Shown: in pieces, positions 34,459 through 46,275 of the stretch
Layout of the letters: the number at the start of each line of letters is the position of its first letter
Position numbering within the stretch: the stretch's first letter is position 1
Assembly (NCBI RefSeq): GCF_000002865.3
Contig: NW_001865049.1
Span: 68,331-132,330 of the forward strand
Length of the DNA stretch: 64,000 nt
DNA from: Monosiga brevicollis MX1
Lineage: Eukaryota; Opisthokonta; Choanoflagellata; Craspedida; Salpingoecidae
Reading direction: 5' to 3'
Notes under the pieces: generated by a model
What the model was told of the DNA's origin: nothing
Databases searched by the model: none
Seen by the model: only the letters and a program-made list of their open reading frames with translations
Position numbers and translations under genes: made by a program

Positions 34459-36544
34459 TTACTTGTACATGTTGTTAAAGGCGCGGCCAATGATGAGGCG
34501 GCGGACCTCGGAGGTACCAGCGCCAATCTCGTAAAGCTTGGCATCACGAAGGATGCGGCCGGTGGGGTAATCGTTGATGTAACCGTTGCCGCCTGTTGAT
34601 CAGTGGAAAACCAATTCACCAGGCTGTAAGTGATTCGTGTCGGTTACTGTGAAGCACGCACGCACGCACGCAGGCCCACTCTCTCTCACACACTCACCAA
34701 GGCACTGGATGGCATCGAGCGCCACTTGGGTGGCTGCTTCGGCCGAGTAGAGAATCACACCAGCACAATCCTATGGATATGAGAGAAAATGAGACGTAAG
34801 CGAGCGCGCGAACCCGTCCAAACACGGTTATAAACTTGGCCCCCAACTCTGGCAGAGGTGACGACTTTCAAGCAAACGCACCTTGGGGTCGGCGCGACCC
34901 TGGTCGCACTTCTTTGCCACACTGTAGACGTATGCGCGGTTGGCAGTCAGGCGAGTGTACATGTCCGCCAGCTTGCCTTGCATCAACTGCAAGTCAAAGC
35001 AAACCGTGTCGCGCGTGAGCATAGACCCTGAATCGACCACCACCACAAAACCAAACGTTCTCAAACTGGGCTTCCCAAGGCGCACGCAGTGACGCTGTTC
35101 AAGGTCACCGAGATGGCGGCATGGCTGCAACTGTTGCGGCCATACCTGAAATTCACCAATGCGCTGACCAAACTGCTCGCGGGTGTGCACGTAATCGAGG
35201 GTAATGTCCATGGCTGCCTGCATGAGACCAAGGGGGCCGCCCGACAGAACAAGGCGCTCGAGATCGAGGCCACTCATGAGAACGTAGACACCCTTGTTGA
35301 CCTCGCCGAGGACATTCTCCTTGGGGACCTTGCAGTTTTCGAACACGAGTTCGCAGGTGTTGGAGCCACGCATGCCGAGCTTGTCGAGTTTCTGGGCCGA
35401 GCTGAAGCCCTCAAAGTCACGCTCAATGAGGAAAGCAGTGATACCACGCTGGTGGGCAGCCATGTCGGTTTTGGCGTAAACCACGAGGACGTCGGCATCC
35501 GGGCCGTTGGTGATCCAGAACTTGTTGCCGTTGAGGACGTAGTGGTCCCCCTTGTCCTCGGCCTTGAGGCGCATGGACACGACATCAGATCCCGAGCCAG
35601 GCTCGGACATGGCCAGCGCACCAATGTGCTCGCCTGAGATCAGCTTGGGCAGATACTTGGCCTTTTGCTCGGCGTTGCCGTTGCGCACAATCTACATGCC
35701 AGCAGCACCGGGTCAGCATAAGCACGGCTGCAGGCAAACCCCCTGTGGAGCCAAATGGAGCAACGAAAAAAGGCAATGCCAGCATGATGGAGCCTGCCTG
35801 GTTGACGCAGAGGTTGCTGTGAGCACCATAGGAGAGGGCGATGGCGCCTGAGGCGCGAGACAGCTCCTCCATGGCCAAGACGTGCTCGGTGTAGCCAAGC
35901 TCTGAGCCGCCATACTCGGCGGGCGCCGTCACGCCCAGGAGACCCATGTCACCCAGCTTTTGCCAGAAGGGCTGTCACAATCGGGCATGATTTGGATGAG
36001 GAGGGGAAGCGAGTGCCAGCCGTATGTACCCGTGCTACACTCGAGAAAGGCTTGAAAAACGACGGAGATGGGGACTTACACGCAATTGATCCCAACCATT
36101 GTCGCGGTCGATTTGATCCGCATAGGGAGCCAGCTCCTTGTTGACAAAGTCGCGCACCGTGCGGCGCATCTGATGGTTATGATTGATAGTGCCGAGTTGA
36201 GCAGAAGAAGCCAAAGGCCAAAGCAACGCTGGTTCTGCATTTTTTTATGTTCCTCAAATTTCTTCTCTAGGAGCGGGTAGCGTGTGGATATTGCAACCCC
36301 AATGCTCTATCGCTCTGCGGTACATACCTCCTCCTGATCTTCGGTCAGATCAGAGACGGTATCCTGGAACATGGTGCGACGTGCAACGACGCTGCGGACG
36401 GTCGAGCGCAGCGCCAGGCGCGAGGCTACGTCGAGGAGAACGCCAAGTCAGCAAAGTCACGTGACGGTCTCTCGATCTACGCTGCGGCCTCGTGCACAGG
36501 AAATACATACCGGAAACGGCGGTGGCAACAGCAGAGAGGGCCAT
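34459..36544 (-). CDS. IVD: Isovaleryl-CoA dehydrogenase, mitochondrial
   Basis: A multi-exon flavoprotein gene of leucine catabolism, oxidising isovaleryl-CoA to 3-methylcrotonyl-CoA and passing electrons to ETF. Exon 1 starts [12 protein letters not shown] at 36544 and splices to an Arg-rich presequence ([17 protein letters not shown]) that predicts matrix import. Acyl-CoA dehydrogenase landmarks follow: [47 protein letters not shown] and [20 protein letters not shown]. The substrate class is decided by two places. The catalytic Glu sits in GLDLERLVL, as in isovaleryl-CoA dehydrogenase, and the C-terminal loop reads [12 protein letters not shown] rather than the YEGT of medium-chain enzymes. 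The last exon is 34459-34592, ending GRAFNNMYK. The central exon (about 35110-35690) is well defined. Five or so other short exons fill the remainder. Confidence 0.93.
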
Positions 36545-37706
36545 GATGGAGATGAAGATGACACGCTACTGCAAAATGCATCACAGATCGCCATCATTGC
36601 AAACAAGACCCGCGTGAGTGCCGTGCGAGAGGGGAGGGGGGGGGGTGCAATTCAAACCTCGACCAAGCCACACCGCGTGCAACCACAAAAGAGCCAAGAC
36701 AGAGACAGAGACAGAAAGATCAACGCCACCCAAAGAACCCGCGACAAGTACCCAAACGCCAAAGCGGCAAACACAGCAGTAGTACTATCGGCACCAGCCA
36801 CCAGCCACCAGTCACCAGCACCAGTTGCAGGAGAGGAGGCGGAGGAGGCGAAGGAGAAGGAGTTGACGCACACACCTTTTTGGAGTAAAAAAATAGCACA
36901 CAAGAGGAACGGAATGGAAGAAAAACCATCTCCCTCCCTCTCTCTTTGCTTTTGAGCTTTTCCCCTGTTTCTTCATCTCTCTCTCTCTCCCTCTCTCTCT
37001 CTCTCTGTGTCTTCGCTCTTTTCTCAAACCGACCAAACCAATTCAATTCTCTCTCTCTCTCTCAAACTCTTCTGTTTCTGAATATCTCTCCCTCCCTCTT
37101 GAAGTCTCTCGCGCTCTCTCTAAATCTCTCTCTCTAAATCCCTCTCTAATGTTTTGTTTGCGACGCTGTCGGACAAAATCAAATGACTGCGCGCGAGTGA
37201 AGGTGTGTATTGATCGGAAGCCAGGCCGGTCCTGTGCGTGGCTGCTTTGAAAGTAGCTTCACACGAGCGCATGCGGGCGGGAGAAAGTATCAGGGGTCGA
37301 TAAGGATTTTTCCATTTTTTTTCTTTCAGCGCCATTCAGTGGCCAGGTCGAGGAATGAGGTTGTCACCTCGGCAACGCGACTTGGGCCACACCCTTTACC
37401 ACACCACCCGGCAAAGGGCATTGCGCGGGCGCTCAGAGAGCGCCCGTGACTTGAAATTTGCGGTGGCAGCAACCCACCACATGCAACGTCGCAGTCTCAT
37501 CCAACAAGCATGCCGACTCGAGTCCAGGAGTAGGCGGCACGGAAACACGGTTCATGGACGGCAAGAAGCCACTCGGGGACAGGAGACGGATATCCAACGA
37601 CAGCGACAGGAGTAACAAGGGAAGAGACAGCGGAACGAAGAGACAAAAGAGAGAGTAGAGAGAGAAAACACGGGCACGAGACGAACACGCAGAAAAAGCA
37701 ACAAGT
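36545..37706. promoter_or_regulatory. Intergenic region, CT-rich
   Basis: This lies upstream of isovaleryl-CoA dehydrogenase and downstream of Sm-D3. It contains a pyrimidine-rich block (about 36960-37150) of CT repeats with CAAACTCT-like interruptions. It should hold the IVD promoter. No gene was recognised. Confidence 0.45.
36975..37145. repeat. Pyrimidine-rich CT repeat block
   Basis: Several CT tracts with scattered AAA interruptions. A very similar CTCTCAAACTCTCT-type block precedes the SLC12A9 gene near 58320-58545. Confidence 0.8.
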
Positions 37707-38956
37707 TTATCGGTATTGATGACCGCGACCGGCACCACGACCCCGGCTTGCTGCCTTGGCCGCCGCTGCAAAACGAGCCGAGCGAACAAGGTAGGCATCC
37801 ACCACGAGAAACGAGCATGAGCTTTGTGCATGTGCAGCCCAAAGTTTGCCGAGTGCTGTGTCGTTCTAGCACAAGCGTGTGAATGAGCGAGATGGTTAAG
37901 AATGCAAGCTTCAAACCTTGCGCGCGGAGAATGGCCGTCTTGCCGCGGCCAGCAGTCATGCCCTTGGCCGACGCCCGCTTGAACATGGGGGCGTTCTTGA
38001 GCATGTCGGGCAGAACGAAAAACCTGCACCATGCATTGGCACAAACGAGCCACTTTTGAGTCCAAAATTCACAGAACAGGATTGATGCAGAAGGTTGTAG
38101 GAGGAAAGGAGCAAAGGCCCATTGCGACGCGCCAAGATTTGTCAGGGCAACTTGAGAGTCAAAAAACATCACACCTAATTTTGCTACCACGAATGTAGAC
38201 CGACTCGACGTGTGCCACCTGGCCATCGCGGGCCGTAAAGGTCACATCCCGGAGCTGCGAGTTCATGTTATCCTCAGCCTAAAAAAGGTGGTTCCCCATC
38301 ATGCCAAAGCCACGCCGTGACATCAGTGTCCGAGCAAACAAGACTGGGAAAAAAAAAAAAAGTGCACCCGATGTGTTGAGCACTGACCTCCACAAGCTTG
38401 CCACGGTAAATTTCGCCATTCTTCAGCTCAATGGTCACGACATGGCCCTCTATCATTTCCAAATCAAACCCGTGCACGGAAAGGTCCAGACCAGCATGAG
38501 CCCAGCCAGTGTCACAAGGGAGCTGACGTTGAATGTCGATGGACCATTGAAAAAAAAAGAAGAAGAAGCAGCAGCAAGGCGAATCAAAACAAGTAGACCA
38601 AGCACGGCATGATAGTTGCCAATGCAACACCACACACGCCATGGCCACATCAAGAACACGCTTTTGAGCCATCCGTGGAGAGCAGATGCCGGGCCGTTGC
38701 TCTTGGCGAGCGCCTGGCCCTCCGCTCAGCCACAGAGGTACAAAATTCATCCCGAAAAGAAAAGAAAAAAAAGACAAGAGACAAGCCAATCGCCTCTGGG
38801 GGTTTTTCCTCCTCCCCCACGTGTCCATCGGCCTGTCCCCAAGCGCTGTGCTGCCACCACCCGGTCCTTGAACCATGGCGGTTGGCCGGGCTGTGGACCC
38901 GAGAGGGACGTACCGCCTTCGTGCATGATCTTGATGGGAACGCTGATGCCGGCCAT
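37707..38956 (-). CDS. SNRPD3: Small nuclear ribonucleoprotein Sm-D3
   Basis: Five exons join in phase to 124 residues: 38914-38956, 38388-38449, 38175-38278, 37917-38023 and 37707-37765. Sm-D3 is part of the heptameric ring on spliceosomal snRNAs. The Sm1 motif ([20 protein letters not shown] with [16 protein letters not shown]) and the Sm2 motif ([20 protein letters not shown]) are complete. KNAPMFKR follows, as in the human protein, and the C-terminal tail is Arg-Gly-rich ([13 protein letters not shown]), the substrate for symmetric arginine methylation and SMN-type assembly. The tail is shorter than some relatives, but the overall length is nearly that of human Sm-D3. All introns have standard GT-AG ends. 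Confidence 0.95.
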
Positions 38957-39133
38957 CTTGACGGTTTTGTCTGACTGTATCAAATACAAATCGTTTTTCC
39001 GGCTCAACTGATTCACTTTATTTGGTTGTTAATCCTGTGTCCCCAAGTCTGACTCGACATTTTTGTCAGACTTTTGAAGAGAGAGAGAGAATGCAATGTC
39101 AGCATTAAATTTTATTTTTCTTTGGTTTCTCGA
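38957..39133. promoter_or_regulatory. Short spacer upstream of Sm-D3 with inverted repeat
   Basis: Only 177 bases separate the Sm-D3 start from the stop of the next minus-strand gene. The spacer carries a 9-bp inverted repeat at 39045-39073 (AAGTCTGAC, 11-base spacer, GTCAGACTT). It could be a promoter element for Sm-D3 or a 3' hairpin of the upstream gene's transcript. Confidence 0.5.
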
Positions 39134-39971
39134 TTAGAGGGCAAAGGGCAGAACGCGGCGCGCAATGACATGACGCGCACGGTCCTGTGTCGAGTAGGAG
39201 ACGGCCGTATGTGGCTGGGGCGTCATAAAGGCAGGATCGCAGTGGCGTGGTGGGGTGATCAGATCTTCTGGTAGGCCCTCTAGGAACAAACACTCGGCCA
39301 ATGCACTGGCCTATGAGAGGCGGCGAGGGATAAAAGGTGGAAACGACGGTGAGGGGTTGTGTGTGTGTGAAGGATGGGCAGGCGGATGCGAAAGCAGGAG
39401 CGTGCGCGCTGCGCTACCGTGCGGCCACAGCCATCGCGCTGGTCAGGGTTGCAGCCGGCATCGCGAAGGGCCTGTAAGATCTCGATTCGTGGCTCACCGA
39501 TCAAGGCCATGGCATGCAGGGCCAGATGATACATGCCTAAGAAACAACATGGGCCAGGGCAGATCACTCAGATCAAGGCCAGGCCACCGCGTAAGGAGGC
39601 CAGAGCCTGGGTACAAGGGAACGCACCGTCGCCGTAGGTTTGTGTGGTGGCCTGCGGATCTGCGCCCAAATTTGCCAGCTCGGTCACGCCAGTCGCATCG
39701 AGACGGCTGGCGGCCAGCTAGCAAGCACCAAGGTGGCGAAGAGTGTGCAGCACCGGTCAGACAAGTCCTCGCAGGCGAGGCCAGACGACCGCATATATGG
39801 CCTTACCAAGAACTCGCGATTGAGAACGGCGCTGCGATTGCCAGGATTGCTGAAATATTGGACGCGGCGCTGCCGGCGTCGATGATGAACGGCAAGAAAT
39901 AGGACCACGCTGGCGGCAAAGACCAGTCCCATGATCCAACTTAGCGCTGCATTCGCGAGAGACATGGTCAT
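39134..39971 (-). CDS. Single-pass membrane protein with ankyrin-like repeats
   Basis: A minus-strand gene with about four exons. It starts MTMSLANAALSWIMGLVFAA at 39971. One hydrophobic helix near the N-terminus is followed by HHRRRQRR, so the bulk should face the cytosol (signal-anchor topology). Later exons encode ankyrin-type segments: LDATGVTELANLGADPQATT, then MYHLALHAMALIGEPRIEIL and LRDAGCNPDQRDGCGRTVAQ. The last exon reads ASALAECLFLEGLPEDLI and runs to RRVLPFAL and the stop at 39134-39136. I place the repeats in the ankyrin class from the NLGADP and ALRDAGCNPDQRD turns. The specific function is unknown. It is divergent from the receptor-like gene at 40581. Confidence 0.6.
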
Positions 39972-40580
39972 CTGGACTTTGAAGGCGAGTCGTGCAGCAC
40001 AATGTCAATCTAACGCCGCGTGCTGCAATCAACGGCCGCCACAACGTGGTTCACCATGCGTGTTCAAGAAAGAGTTTTCATCCAGAGGCTGGCGAGAATC
40101 CCGTCAAAATGCAATCTTCCCCCCAACCCCCGAGACCACAAACCAGCAAAGTCGACCCGAGTACCGCGTTTGTACCTCTTTCGGCTCGAGCGCACCGACA
40201 ACAACAATAACAACAACAAGAAGAAGAAGAACAAGAAGAAGGAAAACGCCACACACACACACACACACAAAGAAATGTCGACAAATGGGTCATTTTCCCG
40301 CCAAAATGGGTCAAAGGGGACGACACCATAAGGCGTCATCAAACGTCGGTCAAGCTTGCCCGCTGGGTGCTCACTGGAACATCGTTGCCCCAACAGGGTG
40401 CATGGCTTGCATGATTGACGGTTGGCAGGTTGGCAATGACTTTTGGTTTTCTGCCTCGCGCTTGAAGAGGGGGAAAGGCGGGGGTGCGGGGTGGTGGGGG
40501 GTGCTTGGTTTCGTGCATTTGAAGGCCACGTCGGCTGTTCCCATCGAGTTTCGTGGCGTCCCTTTTCCCTCTCTGGCGCA
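39972..40580. promoter_or_regulatory. Divergent promoter region
   Basis: This 609-bp region separates the ankyrin-like gene (-) from the receptor-like gene (+). It has AAC/AAG-rich and CA repeats near 40198-40269. No coding sequence is supported. Confidence 0.5.
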
Positions 40581-42860
40581 ATGATATCGCTATTCGGGCG
40601 CGCTGCGCCTTGCCGATACGTTCGGCGCAGGCCTGCCACCGCCATCTCGACCCTGGCTGCTCCATCGCTTGGACTGTGGCTTCTTCTTTTTCTCGTGAGC
40701 CTTGGTACGTGCTGCCGCCGACAAACTGTCCGTGCTCACTTATTTGTCCCGACTTCTCTCACAACGTGTGTGACCTGCGTCTTGGCAGAGGCATGTGCTG
40801 GGGGGCCTGAGTCTGAATTGTCCAGCCCTCGATTTGAACCCCCAGACTGGACCGTCCCGCTGGGCAAATACGATCTCGTCATGAGCCTTCTCACCGTGGT
40901 GTGGCCCGCGATTGTGCTGTTGGCATGTTCAGCAAGGGCGTGATAGCAACAGAGGGTCTCCTTTCTCCCAGCTGGCAACGGGTCTCTCACTCGAAGCGAC
41001 TTTCCACGGCCCTGCTCGATAGGTATTTGATGCCGAGACCAATGAGCGGGTGGCCTTTGCCAATGGCAGTCGCCTAGCCGCTGTCAACCCCACGGATCCG
41101 TCGGAAATCCATGGCGTGGTGCTCAATGTCCTTCCGCCCGTCAATCCAGTACTCGAGCAAACCGCCTTTTTCATCGCTCTAGGCATGTCCTCTCGAGCTG
41201 CACCACCACTCCGGTTTGCCCTGCGCGCTTGGGACTCCGCAACGGGCCAGACCTACATGTCGGCAGTGCCGGCCTCGCTTGAGTTTGTGTCTGAAGGCCA
41301 GGCCGGCTCGTTCCTGGCGCCCGTCATTCAACACATGGTCCCCGTCGGTCACGCCTTGCCCGATCCCATCAACAACGCCTCCTTTGAACTCGTTTATGAG
41401 GTTTGCCCCCGCCCCCTTGCTAGGCTTGAATGACTTCGCTCCGGCTCTTAAAAACGCACTTTGTCTCACCGCGACCTCCTGCCCCATCTCTCTCGTGTAT
41501 GCAGGGTGCGGTTCGCGGTGCCAGCACCGGGCGACGCTTCTCTTCCACTTTGAACCCAGCTGCGCAGATCCGGGTCGTGACCGCCAGTTGGGCCGGTTGC
41601 ATGCAACTCTGCATCCAGGAAGTACGCTCGTAAACCAACCCGCACTTGCCATCAACAGTTTTTTTGCAATTGCTCATCTCACATTTCGGGGTCCGCCGAT
41701 TCATTTTGGCGCTGCGGCTGGATCGTCCACGACAGCCACGGTGCACATGTTACGTTTATAATGCCAACCAGGACGAGTAAGCACCCGCACTGCTGTGTGA
41801 TCTGAGACGCACAACATTTTCAGGTCCCGCACCTTAATGGCCTTCACCGATGCATGGCATGCACCCGCTGAACGCATCATAGTTGTTACATCTTGCGCAG
41901 TGAGGGTCAAGAAGGTGGCGTTGCCACCACGGGCGCGTATGTTCTCCACAGTCTGCTTGCTGCTCAGTTGTGTATGCATGCAGAAGCCTTGCACCTTTCC
42001 CCGCTTGCTCTGATGGAAGGGCACGCTCATGCCTTGTCTCTAGGTTTTACAGTTATCGCAAGCAGGGCACCACCTCAGCCTTGCCAACCGCCAGCCCTTC
42101 TTTGCCGGCATCATCGTCCCATACAACTCCCCTTGAAGCCACCACCAGTACAGCACCGCCCTTCTCAAGCACCCGCAAAGCTTCCTCCACGCGTGGCCCA
42201 ACGACGGCGAGGCCAAGTCAGCCCCATCCCTTCGACTCGAGCACGCCGGCCCCAATTGACAACAACAACTTGCTCCAGCAACGCTCGGGGCACTACGCGC
42301 CTAAGCTCTGGATTATTGGTACGGGTCTTGGGCTTGTAGACGCCCGTCTTTGCCTTTGCTGAACACATCCCCAGTCTGGACCGTGTCTGACTCGTCTCGT
42401 CGGCCAGGTCTCATCATCTGACTTTGAAACGCCCATCTTTAGTTGCAGTCATTGTCTGTTGTCTTCTACTTGCCGCCCAGCTCTTTCGCATACATCGGAG
42501 CAGCCTCGTCCGGTATGGGATTCGTCAGGGCCGCTTCATGCCTTGGGCCCCTACTGGATTGGCTGTTGGGACATAGCTCATGCGCTCTTGTGTGTGCGTG
42601 TGTGTGTGTGTGGCATAGCAACTGGGCCAAGAGGCCCAATGGTGACCAGTACAGCCTTGCACATGTGGGTTTCGGGCAAAGTCCCGCGAGTGAAGTCGGG
42701 CGTCGAGTCTCCAACTCAAAAGGCTTTGTCACCACCCACTTTTTTGGTATGTTCGCACCCTCTTTCTTTGATCTTTATTCGATTATCCTTGCTTGTAGCA
42801 CGTTGGTCGTCGGCGAGAGGGCCTTTTGGCTTCATAGCACCCTACCCCTTCGCACCGTAG
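40581..42860 (+). CDS. Type I membrane protein with apple/PAN-like cysteines and Ser/Thr/Pro stalk
   Basis: Assembled from about nine exons by splice phase. Exon 1 (40581-40704) gives a signal-anchor or signal peptide (LGLWLLLFLVSL). The extracellular part includes VFDAETNERVAFANGSRLAA (from 41023), a beta-rich region and SWAGCMQLCIQE, which splices to PRCTCYVYNANQDE. That C..C...C.C spacing with YVYN resembles apple/PAN domains. A stalk rich in Ser, Thr and Pro follows (GTTSALPTASPSLP onward), then a membrane helix created by a splice at 42316 (KLWIIVIVCCLLLAAQLF). A basic ~80-residue cytosolic tail (NWAKRPNGDQYSLAHVGFGQ onward) ends FIAPYPFAP at 42860. The exon 2 end near 40898 is uncertain. 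This has the layout of a cell-surface receptor or adhesin with no catalytic domain. No named orthologue is recognised. Confidence 0.6.
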
Positions 42861-43327
42861 GTGCATCATTGGCTGACTTTGAAGAGGATCCTGACATGAT
42901 AATGTCGGAAGCATAATCTGACCAAATCGCAAACGGTATTCGTGGTGAATCAACTAAGCTTCAGAGACGCCTCTATTTGCGCTCATTCATTTCGTCATCC
43001 GCCGCAGTGGCAGGACGACTTGTAAGCATCAGCGCCATAACGCCAATGAAAGAGCTAATTGCAGGGAGAGGATTGAACAAAAAGCAGAAAAAAAAAACAC
43101 AAAAGACGTCAGATCCGAAGAGCGCAAGAAAGTGAGACGCTGGGACTAGGTCAGCACATCGAGAATGGCGCACGGCGCGCAGACTCAAGGAGAACCTGTG
43201 GACCAGCCCCGAGCAATCCGAAATGGGGAAAGAGACAGGAACGGGTCGACAAAGATGTTGGGAATTGCCAAGAGAGGGGTACACGGTGACAACAGGACTG
43301 GAGCGGAGACTCCAACAGGCCTAGCAT
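42861..43327. other. Convergent intergenic region
   Basis: This lies between the receptor-like gene (+) and NDUFA6 (-). If the receptor's last exon used a different frame, its stop could be at 42916. Nothing else coding is visible. Confidence 0.45.
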
Positions 43328-44140
43328 TTATCGGCCGTCGAGAAACTTGTCCATGAAGGGCTTAGGAGGGTTCATGTTCTACCGGCGCGTAAAGACAGGG
43401 AGTGAGACCGGCGGTGTGCGTGGGCGCGTGCATTGGTGCAATGAAACCTTGGGAGATGGGTAATGAAGAAATATTGATTTGCAGTGGGGCATACCGTTTG
43501 AGGGTCCTCGAAAAAGCGCATGACATGGGTCGTCTGCTTCCAAACCTTGAGTGTCTCCTCGAGTTCCATCTTGCCCTGTTAAAAGGAGTTCCCCGGCATT
43601 GAGAGGAGCTACTGCACGGTATGCCTGCATGTTGGTCAAGAAGCTTGGTCGAATTGAAACGCAGCAACCTCACCTTGATCACGAGCATATCAATCTGTCG
43701 CACATCTTGGACATTCTTGTTGATCAAAAACTTTTCCTTGAGCTAAAACAACATCATGGCATTGGCATTCAAAAGAAGGAAGAAGGATAGCATAAAAGCC
43801 GGCGCTACACTGGGCTAGGCAAATGGGCTGAACGAGCAGGCAAGCGCACGGATAGCCAGTACGCAGAGCGCATAACCAGAGTGAATGAGGGTGCTCAGCC
43901 CGTACCTTGGCGCGGCACTCCTCCTCGGTCTTGTCGAGACGGAAGAGCTCAATGATGAAGGGGATCTAAGCGAAAAATAATAAGTGAGTAGGAGCTGATC
44001 TCAGGACAAGGTAGAAAGGGCACGGTTCAAGGCCGTACCTGACGGGACCAGGCACGGTAGAGGCCCAGGGCGCTGACACGGGCGTCCTGCGCCGAGGCAC
44101 TGATCACGCCTCGCGCGACTGCAGCAGTTTGCGACGCCAT
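43328..44140 (-). CDS. NDUFA6: Complex I accessory subunit NDUFA6 (B14), LYR family
   Basis: Five exons of 102, 60, 69, 81 and 51 bases (44039-44140, 43906-43965, 43674-43742, 43495-43575, 43328-43378), all phase 0, give 120 residues. NDUFA6 sits on the matrix arm of respiratory complex I and binds the mitochondrial acyl carrier protein through its LYR motif. Here the motif is GLYRAWSRQ. The C-terminal half matches the animal protein closely: [15 protein letters not shown], then [20 protein letters not shown] and [12 protein letters not shown]. The N-terminus ([16 protein letters not shown]) looks like a short import sequence. Exon-by-codon phase 0 throughout is notable. It lies ~600 bp from GHITM and near NDUFS2. 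Confidence 0.94.
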
Positions 44141-44756
44141 TCTCAGAGCAGTACTGTGGCAAAACCGATGGACCAAAGCGGCATGGCCGTGAGTCAAGGA
44201 AAAAGCTTTTGAGTGAGACTACGGCAAACATAAAACATGCTAGGCAGCACCCAGAATGTAGTCATGCAGCGCCACAGCGGTGCGGAGATGCCATCGCCAC
44301 TGGCCACGGCACTGACACCCTCTTCTTGTCCCTGAACCCCCCCTCCCCTGCACGCTGCCATTTGCACATCCCCTCACACACACACACACACTTTGAGCTG
44401 GTCGCACGTCGTACCACAAGAGAGTAAAAGTGAGACGGCCAAGTTTTTTTACTGTTGATCAAACGGAATTTTTTGTGGCTCAACCAATTCATAATTATTT
44501 TTGCTGACATTTTAATACGGCATTGATGTGTGAATTGAACGAATGGATTGACAGAAAGGCCCAGCCTTGGCGTATCGAGCCGAAGAGGCGAGGCGGCAAT
44601 GGAGCCCTGGTGTCGCGCCACGTGAACACACGCACGCGACACTTGGGAGTTTGACACCTCACATTGAAACGGCTGACGAAGAAATAAGGAGAAGAAAGCG
44701 AACGCGCGCAAGAAGAAAAGATGATGGGAATGGAAAACGGGACAGCAGTCCACTGC
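44141..44756. promoter_or_regulatory. Intergenic region upstream of NDUFA6
   Basis: This lies upstream of NDUFA6 and downstream of GHITM, both minus-strand. It contains a short CA tract near 44374-44391 and AT-rich sequence near 44440-44520. No gene is seen. Confidence 0.5.
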
Positions 44757-46275
44757 TTAGCGGCGGTTGTTGTTGTTCATAGCCATGATCTGGGCAATGC
44801 GCACAAAAATGTTAATGGCATCCATGTAGACACGCATGCTCTCGCCCACGGGATCAAACTTGAGTTTGCGCTTGGCGTTCTCGATGATCAGTGACGTGTC
44901 GTACAGGACAAAGCCGGAGAAGACGACGAGGCCACCGTACAGGGAGACTTTGTGCAGCATGGGAGCAAAGCGCATCGAGGGCAGAAACGCTGCGCCCAGT
45001 GAGCTGACCACTACGGCACCCAGACCCATGGCAAGGGGACCTGCCATCCACAGAAACTGGTCCGAGGGCGAGTTGGCAGCCACAATGGACAAGGACCCCA
45101 CGATGCCACCTATGCGTCACGACGTGCAGGCGGCCGCAAAGCAAACACACATGAGCGCAACAACACCAAAGTGTGGCCGGTCAAAGAGAGGGGGAGGAAG
45201 CAGGTAATAGGAAAAGGATGAAGCGAGAGATGAAGCGAGCGGGCAAACGTACCAGTCACGGCGGCGGCACGCAGGAGAAGGGGGCCCCCGAGGAGCATGA
45301 GCGGGCAGAGAGAAAAGGCGACGGCCGTGTTGAAGAGGGCCAGTGCGCCATACTTGGCCACCGTGTTCTCAGCGGGCAGTGAATGGACCAGCATCGAGGT
45401 GGCAAACATGGAGCCCACGCCAACAAAGAGTGACAAGATGGGGCGACCCATCATCAGCATGTGTGCACCCTAACCAAGGCAAGGATCAAAATCAAGGTGA
45501 GGCAATAGGAAAGGTAGGTCCGAGCGCAACCAGAGGTCCGAGCGCAACCAGGTGGCCGGCGCATCGGTGACGGTTTGGGGGAGCACCAAGTGCCATGGCT
45601 TGAGATCTTACGCCGCGGAAAAGGGCCACGGTGGCCACGCCCGTAAAAACAACACCAGCACCAAAGGCAGTGAAGGTGGAGGAGATGCGCTGGCGCACGG
45701 CAGGCTGCCACACGCTATTGTCATGCACGGTGCCAGCCGCCGTGGTTCCGCTGGCCAAGGCCGCTGCGTCCAACAATAACAACAACATCACATGACATCG
45801 TGTGAGCAATGAAGTTAGACATCCCAAAAGCGTAGGCGAAAGCACAAAGGAAAAGAAGAAAAAAGGAAGAAGAAGAAGAAAAGGTGGGCGGCACTCACCG
45901 CCAACCACACCAAGCCCCACGACACCCGCAAGGGCAAGGCCTCCAGCCACCCAGTTGGCTGAGGATGGGGTGACGGAGGAGGCCGCCGGCTCGCCCATGA
46001 CGCCTGTGCGGGCACCCACACGAGCGTAGCGCGCCATGCCACGGAATTGTTGAACACCCTGTTGCATACAAGAGCAAAGCCAGACAAGGCGGGTCAGGGC
46101 GATGAGCGTCACCAAAATCACCCCAGAGCTGCCGCCGTGGTAATGCAGCCAGCCAGACGGGTCGCGTGCGTACCGCTTGCTCAGCGCGAGTAGCCCCAAA
46201 AGCCACCAGGCCCGTCGAAACAGCCGGCAAGCGCGCCGCCCCACGCATGAGGCGTAGCGTCAAGGTACCAGCCAT
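44757..46275 (-). CDS. GHITM: Mitochondrial BAX-inhibitor-motif protein GHITM/TMBIM5
   Basis: A minus-strand gene of about five exons, from the Met at 46275 to the TAA at 44757-44759. The N-terminus (MAGTLTLRLMRGAARLPAVS) is an amphipathic mitochondrial presequence. Several hydrophobic segments follow: WVAGGLALAGVVGLGVVG; STFTAFGAGVVFTGVATVAL; SLFVGVGSMFATSMLV; LMLLGGPLLLRAAAVTG; and LYGGLVVFSGFVLYDTSLII. The C-terminal signature is the YDT-containing helix followed by KFDPVGESMRVYMDAINIFV, then RIAQIMAMNNNNRR. This matches the TMBIM family and specifically the mitochondrial member GHITM/MICS1, whose end reads similarly in animals. That protein sits in the inner membrane, supports cristae and cytochrome c retention, and is implicated in calcium/proton exchange. 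Exact internal splice sites were not all fixed. The gene is divergent from NDUFS2 with ~520 bp between starts. Confidence 0.88.
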
